Below, piece by piece: positions 8,674-16,787 of a stretch of 33,008 nucleotides of DNA (position 1 is the stretch's first letter; every line of letters begins with the position of its first letter). The DNA comes from Parablautia intestinalis (GTDB lineage Bacteria > Bacillota > Clostridia > Lachnospirales > Lachnospiraceae). The position numbers and the translations under genes are program-made. The stretch is from the NCBI GenBank assembly GCA_003612395.1, contig RAYQ01000030.1:1-33008 (forward strand). The letters are read 5' to 3'. The notes below the pieces were generated by a model. The model saw nothing but the letters and a program-made list of their open reading frames with translations, was not told where the DNA came from and did not search any database.

Positions 8674-9810
8674 ATGGAAGAGAAAAAATTAAGGGTTGTG
8701 GTAATCGGAACGGGGAATGTGGCAGGTGTTGCTATCCGTTGCTTAAAAGGCAGGAAGAACATGGAGCTGGTAGGCGTCTGGGGGCATAAGGAAACAGCGC
8801 CGCAGCATATCGGGATGGATTCCGGCCTGCTGGACTTGGATGAGCCAAATGGCATTATCATCACAGGGGATGAGGAAGAAATATTTGCGTTAAAGCCGGA
8901 TTGTGCTGTTATGGCGATTAATATCAGAAATCCTATGGCGATGGCAAAGGTGAATGGAGAGTGGTACAAGAAATTTTTATCCAGAGGGATCAATGTGGTA
9001 TCCCCTTCCGTTCCTGATCTGATCTGGCCTAAAGGCGCATTTGACCAAGCCTATGTGGAGGAAATCCGCAAAGCGGCAGAAGAGGGAAATGCCTCTATTT
9101 TTATCAATGGACAGGAGCCCGGGTATGCAGAGAACCAGGCAATGCTTCTGGCGACCTGCTCCAATACGATCAAGACTTTGACAATCCGTGAAATGTATAA
9201 TTATTCCACTGCCCCTGTGAGGGATGAAATGGCCCCTTCTTATGGGTTTGATGAAGACCCGGAATATCAGTGCGCTTTGGAAAATCCTGATACACAGATT
9301 TATATATGGGGACTGACGATTAAGAATATCGCTAACAATCTGGGCTATGAAATAGAAGGATTCAAAACCTCATTTGAAAAAAGTGTTGCTACAGAACCGA
9401 TTCCGGTAGGATGGGGAACTATTGAGCCGGGAAAGGTTGCGGCTGTCTGGGTCCGTACCTGCGGAATCGTGGAAGGCCGGGAAGCGATTGTTATTGAACA
9501 TATCAACAGGATGTCACAGGATATTGCGCCAGACTGGCCATATACAGACCGGGTTGGGCAGATCAGCGTGAGAATTGAAGGTGATCCGAACCTTCAGGCC
9601 GATATGAATGTCAGCCTGCCGGAACAGCCGGAAGAGCTGTCCTATGAAGGATATGTGTTCACGGCAATGCGTATTGTAAATGCAATCCCCCATGTATGTG
9701 CCGGGAAGCCGGGTATCCTGACCATTCATGATTTCCCGATGACCTTGCCGGACAATGCGTTCAGGAGCGAAGCGACACATATTGAGCACAAGATTTGTAA
9801 GGCAAAATAG
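8674..9810 (+). CDS. DapB_N-like NAD(P)-dependent oxidoreductase
   Basis: The 378-residue protein opens with a Rossmann nucleotide-binding motif (VVVIGTGNVAG, residues 8-18). It resembles proteins annotated as dihydrodipicolinate-reductase-like or 2,4-diaminopentanoate dehydrogenase-like, longer than true DapB (about 250-270 residues) and not expected to act in lysine synthesis. The C-terminal region contains a conserved-looking AMRIVNAIPHVCAGKPG and TIHDFP box, also found in the decayed fragment at 1337-1447. AGGAGG lies just upstream of the ATG, and the gene is the last of the glycosidase operon, before a strong terminator. A role in oxidising or reducing the aglycone or a released sugar is an inference from context. 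The reaction is unknown to me. Confidence 0.75.
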   Translation: MEEKKLRVVVIGTGNVAGVAIRCLKGRKNMELVGVWGHKETAPQHIGMDSGLLDLDEPNGIIITGDEEEIFALKPDCAVMAINIRNPMAMAKVNGEWYKKFLSRGINVVSPSVPDLIWPKGAFDQAYVEEIRKAAEEGNASIFINGQEPGYAENQAMLLATCSNTIKTLTIREMYNYSTAPVRDEMAPSYGFDEDPEYQCALENPDTQIYIWGLTIKNIANNLGYEIEGFKTSFEKSVATEPIPVGWGTIEPGKVAAVWVRTCGIVEGREAIVIEHINRMSQDIAPDWPYTDRVGQISVRIEGDPNLQADMNVSLPEQPEELSYEGYVFTAMRIVNAIPHVCAGKPGILTIHDFPMTLPDNAFRSEATHIEHKICKAK

Positions 9811-9887
9811 CGGGAAAGTTTGATTGCCGATACATAATTTAAATCTGAAAGTGAATTGCCCGTATGTATTTATGCATAACGGGGAAG

Positions 9888-9921
9888 AAAAAGGCGCAGT
9901 GTATTTCGACTGCGCCTTTTT
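9888..9921 (+). terminator. Terminator of the glycosidase operon
   Basis: A perfect 10-bp GC-rich stem (AAGGCGCAGT paired with ACTGCGCCTT) with an 8-nt loop is followed by a T-run and flanked by an A-run on the 5' side. It lies about 80 bp after the oxidoreductase stop. The A and T flanks could let it work in both directions. The remaining sequence to 10084 shows no gene. Confidence 0.9.
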
Positions 9922-10084
9922 CAATCATATTTGGCTGTAAGAATATAAAAAAGTTTTCGACAGGAACGTTTCCAGACATGGCAAATTGTATCTAATCAGG
10001 TCGTATATGGAAGAATTTTCAGAGTGAAAAATGTCATATAACTTGAACCGGCAAGAAGGCAGGAATTTTTGCCTGTATAGTCAG

Positions 10085-10113
10085 TTCACATAAATGGTCA
10101 TCAAAGATATAAT
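10085..10113 (+). promoter_or_regulatory. Predicted promoter of the XRE-type regulator gene
   Basis: TTCACA (10085-10090) and TATAAT (10108-10113) are separated by exactly 17 bp; only one of twelve positions departs from the sigma-A consensus. The predicted transcript would start about 20 bp before the regulator's ATG. Confidence 0.65.
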
Positions 10114-10138
10114 GAGGCACAGATTCGGAGGAAAGTAA

Positions 10139-10474
10139 ATGGGTATTTCAATGGACTTAGGAGAACTGATCAAAAAACTGAGAACGGAGCGTGGGATTAC
10201 AAGGAATGAGCTTGCTGAACAGGCGGGGGTAAGTCTTTCCCATTTGGAGAAAATCGAAGCCGGGCTGAGAAATCCGGGGATGGGTACATTTGTAAAAATT
10301 ATGGTTATATTAGATATTAATATCAGTCTGCAGGGAGTGGGCACAACGATACAGGAAAAATGTGTACTGATAGTCCGAGATATTCTTATGGGCAGTACGG
10401 AGGACGAAGCAAAGTATCTGGCAAAAATGGTAGAATGTATGGCCGAAAACCTTACTATGCTTATGAGGTCTTAG
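10139..10474 (+). CDS. XRE-family (Cro/CI-type) helix-turn-helix regulator
   Basis: This 111-residue protein has a classic XRE DNA-binding domain in its first 65 or so residues: ELIKKLRTERGITRNELAEQ, then AGVSLSHLEKIEAGLRNPG. Its C-terminal part (about 66-111) is a short helical tail of unknown role. GGAGG lies 7 nt before the ATG at 10139; an internal ATG four codons later is a less likely start. The gene sits alone between the operon terminator and the recombinase region, with its own promoter. Such regulators commonly repress excision or transfer functions of integrative elements, so it may belong to the island and mark its left side, though it could equally be a chromosomal gene. Confidence 0.88.
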   Translation: MGISMDLGELIKKLRTERGITRNELAEQAGVSLSHLEKIEAGLRNPGMGTFVKIMVILDINISLQGVGTTIQEKCVLIVRDILMGSTEDEAKYLAKMVECMAENLTMLMRS

Positions 10475-10514
10475 GGGGATATGAAAGCTGTCATAAGGCG
10501 TGTAAATTGTTGTT

Positions 10515-10564
10515 AGTCTGTCAGGAAACATCTTAGGTAAGCGCAAGGTGTATCCTGACAGGCT
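10515..10564 (+). other. Long hairpin after the XRE gene, at the possible left end of the island
   Basis: The two arms 10515-10526 and 10553-10564 pair over 12 positions with one G-U (core CTGTCAGGA with TCCTGACAG). An inner continuation pairs ACATCTT with AAGGTGT through one wobble. No U-tract follows, so it is not an ordinary terminator. It could be a recombinase-binding inverted repeat or a structured leader. Confidence 0.6.
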
Positions 10565-11251
10565 GGTAACATCATGCCGGAGCGAACCTTGACAACTGAA
10601 TATCAGTATGTAAGGACACAAAATATCCGGAACATCTATACAGGTGATGAGGGGAGAGCTTCGCGGAAAAATATTTGCCGGCAGAGAGGTGGGTGGCAGC
10701 ACTTTAATGGGGTTAAAACAAGGAACCGTAACAGGAGAAGGAAAAATATGAGCGGCATCCCCGGCGTGGGGCAGCGTTGGCAGGCTGCCTTGAAATCCGG
10801 GTGACAATGATACCTCTGCCGGAGAACACGGCAGCCGGAGTGGCGTCCGGGGTGTGTTGCAGCGTGGAAGGGAGCAGCAGGGCATCAGGCAGTCGGCCAG
10901 ACGGTTCTGCATATTCCGGTCCACGCCGGGGGAGAGGAAATGAAAAACCATGGCAGAGATTGTGTTGTATGTCTATACGGTGCATATCTTGTATGGCGTG
11001 TGGGAGTTATTTTGCGGATAAAGTAAGGTTTAGGCACAGGTTTTAGGGAAAGGCAGGTGGCATACATATTTTCATGGCACCAGATTTCATGGGTATCCGG
11101 CATCAGGGCAGGGAAACACCAGATAAAAGTATACCAGACAGGATAAATGTGCTGCGTCATAAATGATACAGCACCGGGCTGTTTCCTATCAACATAAGGA
11201 TAGTCCGCTAAGCGTTCTATCCATTGGTTTTTATTATCGGGAGGTGTCTGC
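10565..11251. other. Long stretch with no full-size gene
   Basis: About 690 bp, moderately GC-rich, with several strong ribosome-binding-like sequences (for example AGGAGAAGGA near 10734 and GGGGGAGAGG near 10930) that lead only to very short frames of 18 to 28 codons. Longer frames on either strand lack start signals and plausible composition. It may be a regulatory or attachment region of the element, or the remains of decayed genes. Confidence 0.5.
10940..11026 (+). CDS. Candidate 28-residue peptide
   Basis: An ATG directly behind a purine-rich GGGGGAGAGGAA sequence opens a 28-codon frame. The peptide begins MKNHGRDCVVCLYGAY and ends with a basic tail (RIK). It has a CxxC pair and a hydrophobic middle. 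I do not recognise it. The ribosome binding site is the main support; the size makes coding status uncertain. Confidence 0.3.
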   Translation: MKNHGRDCVVCLYGAYLVWRVGVILRIK

Positions 11252-11500
11252 ATGACTGCGGAGGAACACAGAAAATTTTTGGGACAGGATTTTGATGACG
11301 TAAAGATAGAGGAATTAAAGGACATAAGCAGGATAAGGATTGAACGGGACAAAACGGTGGAGGAAAAAAAGAAACAGTACCTTGGGAAGGTCGGGAATCC
11401 TTACCTTGTAAAGGTTGGCTCTACAATGGTCAAGATACGATTTGCCAATAACGGGGTAAGCTTTGAGGATGCCTTTGAGGGCCTGCTCCTTATGGGATGA
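11252..11500 (+). CDS. Small conserved-type protein, possibly DUF6870
   Basis: This 82-residue protein has a charged helical first half (about 1-45) followed by NPYLVKVGSTMVKIRFA, which looks like a small beta-rich unit, and an acidic FEDAFEGLL end. From memory the NPY...VG..VVKI pattern recalls small proteins found next to recombinases in Clostridia mobile elements (DUF6870), but I cannot check this. A GGGAGG sequence lies a few bases before the ATG. The recombinase trio starts about 190 bp downstream on the same strand. Function is unknown; a directionality or accessory role is only a guess from position. Confidence 0.6.
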   Translation: MTAEEHRKFLGQDFDDVKIEELKDISRIRIERDKTVEEKKKQYLGKVGNPYLVKVGSTMVKIRFANNGVSFEDAFEGLLLMG

Positions 11501-11690
11501 CAAAATGCGGGTAGCGAAATTTTGTAAAAAAAGCAGTGGAAAAATGTATCGGTTTATGGTAAGATTTAATCTGAGGAAAGGCACAGGGGCGTCCCATGGG
11601 AAAGGCGCGCCCATATCAGCATCAAATCTAATATAAGTTTACTGGCGTTTGTCCTGCTTAACAGCTTAAGGTTTAAGGAGGATAACGCAT

Positions 11691-13379
11691 ATGGGTAAGA
11701 CAGCAGACAGGATCTACCATGCAGCCATCTATGTAAGGCTTTCCAAAGAAGATGGCGATGTTGCCAGTGCAGCAAAGGCAGAGAGCAACAGCATTTCCAA
11801 CCAGAAGAATCTGATCAGAGATTTCCTGAAAGACAAAGACGATATTATAGTAGTTTCCGAGCGTGTGGACGATGGCTACAGCGGTTCCAATTTTGAGCGT
11901 CCCGGTTTCAAGATGATGCTGGAGGACATCAGGAGGGGCAAAGTTGACTGTGTGGTTGTGAAAGACCTGTCACGTTTCGGGAGGGAGTATATTGATTCCG
12001 GGAAGTATATCGAGAGGCTGTTCCCGGCTCTTGGTGTGCGTTTTATTGCGGTCAATGACCATATTGACAGCAAGGAGGAAAGTGGACGGGATGATATTGT
12101 TGTCCCGTTCAAGAATCTGATGAATGATGCGTACTGCCGGGACATTTCCATAAAAATACGCAGCCATCTGGAAGTGAAGCGGAAAAATGGGGAGTACACA
12201 GGCGCATTTACGCCTTATGGCTACAAGAAAGACGAAAATAACCGGAACAGGCTGGTCCCTGACCTATATGCTGCAGGCGTGGTGAAGGACATATTCCGGA
12301 TGAAGCTGAACGGGATGAGCCAGGCCGCCATTGCGGAGCACCTGAACGGGAAAAGCATATTGTCGCCCATGGAATACAAGCACAGCCTCGGCATCCATAT
12401 TCAGGATCATTTTAAGACGCATGAACAGGCAGGATGGAGTTCCGTGTCTGTCCGCAGGATACTTGAAAATGAGGTCTATGTCGGGACGCTGGTACAGGGC
12501 AGGCATTCCACGCCGAACCACAAGATTAAGAAAATCGTGGATAAACCGGAAGAAGAATGGATCAGGATAGAGGACAGCCATGAGCCTATTGTAAGCAAAA
12601 GGGAATTTGCCATTGTCCAGAGGCTTCTCGGCATGGACACAAGGACATCGCCCAATGAGGAGGAAGTCTATGTATTGTCAGGACTGGCGGTGTGCGGGGA
12701 CTGCGGCGCACCTATGATCAAGCGGAATGTCCCGGCAGGTGGGAAGGTTTATTCCTACTATATCTGCTCAAAAAATGCGGCGACAAAAGAGTGTGGGACA
12801 CACCGCATCCCGAAAGAGAAGCTGGAGAATATTGTTTTCGAGGTGCTGAAGGTGCATATCGCAAACGTCCTTGATGCCGGGAGAATCCTTGAATATATTG
12901 ATACCGTACCGTTTCAGGAACTGGAGATAAAGGAACTGGAAAGGCAGAAAGAGGCAAAGGAAAAGGAGATAGGGCGGTGCCGGGAGCTGCGGGACATGCT
13001 GTATGAAGACCTGAAAGACGGGATTGTTTCAAAGGAAGATTATGCAGAACTGTATGAAGGCTATAATAGCAGGAGAAAGAAAGCGGAGGAGGCAGTCCGT
13101 AAGCTTAAGCATGAGATACATAAGGTAATGGAAGCTGAGACGGATAAATATGAGTGGCTCCGTTATTTTAAGGAATACCAGAATATCAGTGAATTAAGCA
13201 GGATGGCAGTGGTGGAGCTGATTGACAGGGTAAAGGTATTTGATAAGAACCATGTTGAGATAGATTTCAATTTTGAGGACTGCTTCCAGTCGGCGCTCCG
13301 CCAGATACAGTCTGCTGGGTGTACGGTATGTACGGAGGAAAGCGGGAGGATAAATATTCAGGAAAGGGAGGTCGTGTGA
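11691..13379 (+). CDS. Large serine recombinase, first of three
   Basis: The 562-residue protein is a large serine recombinase. The N-terminal resolvase domain (about 10-160) carries the catalytic serine in IYVRLS (S18) and the VKDLSRFGREYIDSGKYIE segment with conserved arginines. A recombinase domain (about 175-290, GAFTPYGYKKD onwards) follows. A zinc ribbon near 335-365 (CGDCG, then YYICS) and a Glu/Lys-rich coiled-coil C-terminal part complete it. AAGGAGG lies 9 nt before the ATG. Its stop is one base from the start of the second recombinase, so translation is probably coupled. Such enzymes insert and excise mobile DNA without duplicating the target. All key residues I can see are present. 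Confidence 0.93.
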   Translation: MGKTADRIYHAAIYVRLSKEDGDVASAAKAESNSISNQKNLIRDFLKDKDDIIVVSERVDDGYSGSNFERPGFKMMLEDIRRGKVDCVVVKDLSRFGREYIDSGKYIERLFPALGVRFIAVNDHIDSKEESGRDDIVVPFKNLMNDAYCRDISIKIRSHLEVKRKNGEYTGAFTPYGYKKDENNRNRLVPDLYAAGVVKDIFRMKLNGMSQAAIAEHLNGKSILSPMEYKHSLGIHIQDHFKTHEQAGWSSVSVRRILENEVYVGTLVQGRHSTPNHKIKKIVDKPEEEWIRIEDSHEPIVSKREFAIVQRLLGMDTRTSPNEEEVYVLSGLAVCGDCGAPMIKRNVPAGGKVYSYYICSKNAATKECGTHRIPKEKLENIVFEVLKVHIANVLDAGRILEYIDTVPFQELEIKELERQKEAKEKEIGRCRELRDMLYEDLKDGIVSKEDYAELYEGYNSRRKKAEEAVRKLKHEIHKVMEAETDKYEWLRYFKEYQNISELSRMAVVELIDRVKVFDKNHVEIDFNFEDCFQSALRQIQSAGCTVCTEESGRINIQEREVV

Positions 13380-13380
13380 T

Positions 13381-15075
13381 ATGGCAAGAAAATCAAGAAA
13401 AATTGGTTTTGTCAACGTGGGGAAAGCAGCAGTAGAAGTACCTGTGAAGGAAGAAAAGCCGGTATTCAGGGCAGGGCTGTACGCACGCCTTTCCCTTGAA
13501 AGTGAGACAAATAAGGAACGCGGGACCATAGAGAACCAGATGGGGCTTCTGAAAAAATTTGTGGAGGGCGCAGATGATATTGTAGTGGAGCATGAATATA
13601 TGGATGTCTCCACCACCGGGACAAATTTTGAAAGAAGCGGTTTTGAGGAAATGATGCGTGACATCAGGGACGGGCGCATCAACTGTGTGATCGTAAAGGA
13701 CCTATCCCGGCTTGGGAGGAACTATGTGGAGGCTGGCAACTATGTGGAAAGGGTGTTCCCGTTCTTTGAGGTGCGGTTTATCGCTGTGACGGACGGTTAC
13801 GATTCCATCAGGGAGGGCGCAGACCTTTCCGTATGCATGGCCAATATCTTCAATGAATTTTATTCGAGGGACTTAGCCAAAAAGATCAGGGCGTCTTACC
13901 GCTCCCATTGGAAAAAGGGGAGCAATGTCTGTGGGAACCTTGCCTACGGGCTTATGAGTGACCCGATGGATAAACACCACATCATAGCTGACCCGGACAG
14001 CGCCCCTGTGGTGGTGCGCATTTTTGAAATGTTTGTAAACGGGAAGATGGGCTACGCACAGATAGCGCAGACCCTGAATGACGAGGGCGTGGTCGGGCCG
14101 AAAGCATATAAAGATTTTAAACGGAAAAAGGAACTGCCGGAAGATTATAACCCGGAGTGGAGGGGGAACACTGTTTCACGGATACTCAGCAACCCTTATT
14201 ATGCGGGGGACAGCAGGCACAATGAGTATGGCAGTGACAGTTTTGCAGAAAAAAAGCAGTGGCAGGAGCCGGAAGAAAACTGGATCATTGTAGAGGACAC
14301 CCATGAACCAATCGTTCCGAGGGTGCTGTATCTAAAAGCGCAGGAAAGATTGAAGGAGATACATAAGAATTCCCCGAAGTATGGGAAGAAAAATGAGGGG
14401 GAGCTTGCCTGCCGGAACTTCTATAAAAAGAAGATCGTGTGCGGTGACTGCGGTTCGACCATGTACCTGATAAAGAACCCCAGCGGGACAACGGATTTTG
14501 TATGCGGGGGACACCAGACGAAAAAAGGGTGCAGCAGGAAAAGCGTTTCTGAAAGCGCAGTCAATGATGAAGTCCTGCGTGTGATCCGTGTCCATATGAA
14601 TGTATATGTTGACAGCGTGGAAATGTTAAGGCGGATGAACCGGAAATCAGAGAGCATGAAAAAGTATGACGTGCTTACGAAGGAGATCTGGAAGCTCCAC
14701 CATGATATGGAAAAGGTGGCGGCACACAGGCAGCAATTATATGAAGATTATGCGGAGCGGCTGATTGATGCGGAACAGTATGGAGTCTTTGCAGATAAAG
14801 ATGCAGCCACGGAAACGGAAATGCGGAGAAGGATAAATGAGGTCACAGAGTACCAGAAAAAATATGACCGTAATTACTGTGCTGATGCAGATTGGGAAGC
14901 AGCCATTGAAAAATACCGGAATATCCGGCACCTGACAAAAAAGATGGTGGATGCGTTCGTGGAAAAGATTGAAATCTTTTCAGCGGGGAAAGTGACCGTA
15001 CATCTCTTATATGATGATATGCTGGAAGAACTGGTGGCATATACGAAGGAAAGGGAGGCGGAAGACCATGGATAA
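13381..15075 (+). CDS. Large serine recombinase, second of three
   Basis: The 564-residue protein has the same domain order as its neighbours: a resolvase domain with the catalytic serine in LYARLS (S38), VKDLSRLGRNYVEAGNYVE, a recombinase domain (near 180-300), a zinc ribbon near residue 354 (CGDCG) and a coiled-coil tail. It has an N-terminal extension of about 30 residues before the catalytic domain that the other two lack. It also has TIENQM where the others read AESNS followed by a hydrophobic residue. GGGAGG within the end of the first recombinase gene serves as its ribosome binding site. Its last 8 bases overlap the third recombinase. Sequence divergence within the trio suggests distinct roles rather than recent duplication. 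Confidence 0.93.
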   Translation: MARKSRKIGFVNVGKAAVEVPVKEEKPVFRAGLYARLSLESETNKERGTIENQMGLLKKFVEGADDIVVEHEYMDVSTTGTNFERSGFEEMMRDIRDGRINCVIVKDLSRLGRNYVEAGNYVERVFPFFEVRFIAVTDGYDSIREGADLSVCMANIFNEFYSRDLAKKIRASYRSHWKKGSNVCGNLAYGLMSDPMDKHHIIADPDSAPVVVRIFEMFVNGKMGYAQIAQTLNDEGVVGPKAYKDFKRKKELPEDYNPEWRGNTVSRILSNPYYAGDSRHNEYGSDSFAEKKQWQEPEENWIIVEDTHEPIVPRVLYLKAQERLKEIHKNSPKYGKKNEGELACRNFYKKKIVCGDCGSTMYLIKNPSGTTDFVCGGHQTKKGCSRKSVSESAVNDEVLRVIRVHMNVYVDSVEMLRRMNRKSESMKKYDVLTKEIWKLHHDMEKVAAHRQQLYEDYAERLIDAEQYGVFADKDAATETEMRRRINEVTEYQKKYDRNYCADADWEAAIEKYRNIRHLTKKMVDAFVEKIEIFSAGKVTVHLLYDDMLEELVAYTKEREAEDHG

Positions 15076-16663
15076 TAAAAAGACTGCAATCTATATTCGC
15101 CTTTCTGATGAGGATAATAATGTTGACGGGATCATAAAGGCAGAGAGCAACAGCGTGGCAGCGCAAAGGATTCTGATCAGGGATTATATGCAGCGGAACG
15201 GCCTTTCCGATCCGGCAGGCGCATTGGAGTATGTGGATGACGGATTTTCCGGCACAAATTTCCAAAGACCGGCTTTTCAGCGGATGATGGATGACGCAAA
15301 GTGTGGAAAAATCGGCTGTATCATATTCAAGGATTTTTCAAGGTTCGGAAGGGATCATTTAGAGACAGGCAATTATCTTGAACGGATATTTCCATTGCTC
15401 GGCATACGTTTTATTTCTGTAAATGACCAGTTTGACAGTGAGGACTGTATGGGAATGACAGGGGGAATGAGCGTTGCACTGAAAAACATCATCAATTCCA
15501 TGTACAGCCGAGATCTGTCTAAAAAGGTAAGGAGCGCAACGGGGACAAGGGCTGCCCGTGGGGAATATATGGGTGCGTTTGCGCCTTACGGTTATTTGAA
15601 GAACCCTGAGAATGTACACCAGCTCATCCCCGATAAAGAAGCGGCGGAAGTTGTGCGGACGATTTTTACAATGGCAGCGGAGGGGAAGAAGAAACCGGAG
15701 ATTGCACGCTTTCTTAATGAGAAGAGGATACCTACCTGCATGGAGCATTTCCAGAAAATAGGATTGAAAAGGAAATGCTATAAGGAAAAAGAGAAAAAGT
15801 TGTGGACGATTACAACTATTGGCGATATGTTAAAAAATGAAGTTTATCTTGGAAGGACTGTCTGGAATAAAACAAGGCGGGAGGCAGTCGGCTCAAAGCG
15901 GCAGGTGAAAAATGACAGGTCGGAATGGATCATTATGGAAGGGACGCATGAACCCCTTGTGACGCAGGAGCTGTTTGACTTGGCAAATGCAAATGCGTTT
16001 ACGCATGAGAAGAAAAATGTGCCGAAAGGACGGAAGCCTCAGCCCATCCTTATCTGTCCGCACTGTGGGAGGCGGCTTACGCTGACCAGCTGGGGAAATG
16101 CCTACCGGTGTGGGGAAGCTGCAATTTCGGGCATTGCAGAATGTAAGATAATCCGTGTGGATAAGGAGCGGTTGGAAAATGCTGTATTATCCTGTACCCG
16201 CACGATGGCAGGCATGGTGTCGGAAGAGGTGTCCAGAAAGAAAAAGGAATGGGCAAAGACAGCGGCCATTGAGGAAGAAATAGGGAAGATGGAAGCAGAG
16301 AAAAAGAGACTGTCATCAAGGAAACTTAGGCTTTATGAGGATTACCGTTCCGACAGGATTACGAAGGAACAGTACCGCAGGAAGTATGAAAACACAGCCA
16401 GCCGGATTTTGGAAATAGAAGAAAGGATACCGGAGCTGAAAGGCGAGGTTATAAAAATCAGGGAACAGATGCTGCATATGAAAGAGAGGGAGGCAGAACT
16501 GGAATGCCTGGCAGAACTGGAAACATTTGATAAGGGCAAGCTGGCTACTGTGATTGACAGGGTACTGGTTTACAGTGAAGAGAGGATAGAGATTGTCTGG
16601 AAGATGGATGACTGGTTCTTTCCCGAAGCAGTGGGGGAGAAAGAAGTGGTTACGCTGGAATAA
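15068..16663 (+). CDS. Large serine recombinase, third of three
   Basis: I start this 531-residue protein at the ATG at 15068, which overlaps the end of the second recombinase by 8 bases and has GGAGG 9 nt upstream; a more upstream in-frame start has no such support. The resolvase domain has the catalytic serine in IYIRLS (S13) and FKDFSRFGRDHLETGNYLE. The recombinase domain follows (about 165-290), with a zinc ribbon near 329 (CPHCG, then YRCG) and a long Lys/Glu-rich coiled coil (about 375-475). Only 25 bp separate its stop from the first copy of the 35-bp dyad repeat, as expected if that repeat is the element end or its terminator. The motif DFSRFGR differs from the DLSR form in the first two. 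Confidence 0.93.
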   Translation: MDNKKTAIYIRLSDEDNNVDGIIKAESNSVAAQRILIRDYMQRNGLSDPAGALEYVDDGFSGTNFQRPAFQRMMDDAKCGKIGCIIFKDFSRFGRDHLETGNYLERIFPLLGIRFISVNDQFDSEDCMGMTGGMSVALKNIINSMYSRDLSKKVRSATGTRAARGEYMGAFAPYGYLKNPENVHQLIPDKEAAEVVRTIFTMAAEGKKKPEIARFLNEKRIPTCMEHFQKIGLKRKCYKEKEKKLWTITTIGDMLKNEVYLGRTVWNKTRREAVGSKRQVKNDRSEWIIMEGTHEPLVTQELFDLANANAFTHEKKNVPKGRKPQPILICPHCGRRLTLTSWGNAYRCGEAAISGIAECKIIRVDKERLENAVLSCTRTMAGMVSEEVSRKKKEWAKTAAIEEEIGKMEAEKKRLSSRKLRLYEDYRSDRITKEQYRRKYENTASRILEIEERIPELKGEVIKIREQMLHMKEREAELECLAELETFDKGKLATVIDRVLVYSEERIEIVWKMDDWFFPEAVGEKEVVTLE

Positions 16664-16688
16664 ATAATGTAGGAAATAATGTGGGAAA

Positions 16689-16723
16689 GACATCATGGAG
16701 CTGGTTCTGTGGTGTCTTTTCTA
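16689..16723 (+). repeat. 35-bp imperfect dyad repeat, copy 1
   Basis: Begins GACATCATGGAG and ends GTGGTGTCTTTTCTA, identical to 18193-18227 except for one C/T difference in the centre. The 28-bp core is an imperfect palindrome in which every mismatch is a transition that would pair as G-U in RNA, and a TTTT run follows. It could be an attachment site, a terminator, or both. It starts 26 bp after the stop of the third recombinase. Confidence 0.85.
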
Positions 16724-16787
16724 CATGGTAGAATCTCTCTATTTACTGTGTTAAAATAGAGAAAATGATTTGAGGGAGCTGCATTGT

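Noticed and set aside
10310-10951. 213-codon frame on the minus strand across the XRE gene end and the following gap
   Set aside because: It overlaps the XRE gene, has no ribosome binding site, and its composition (many Pro, Cys, His, Ser) is that of a shadow frame.
10777-11046. 89-codon plus-strand frame in the gap before the recombinases
   Set aside because: No ribosome binding site at its start and low-complexity Gly/Ser/Arg composition; only the short frame at 10940 has a plausible start signal.
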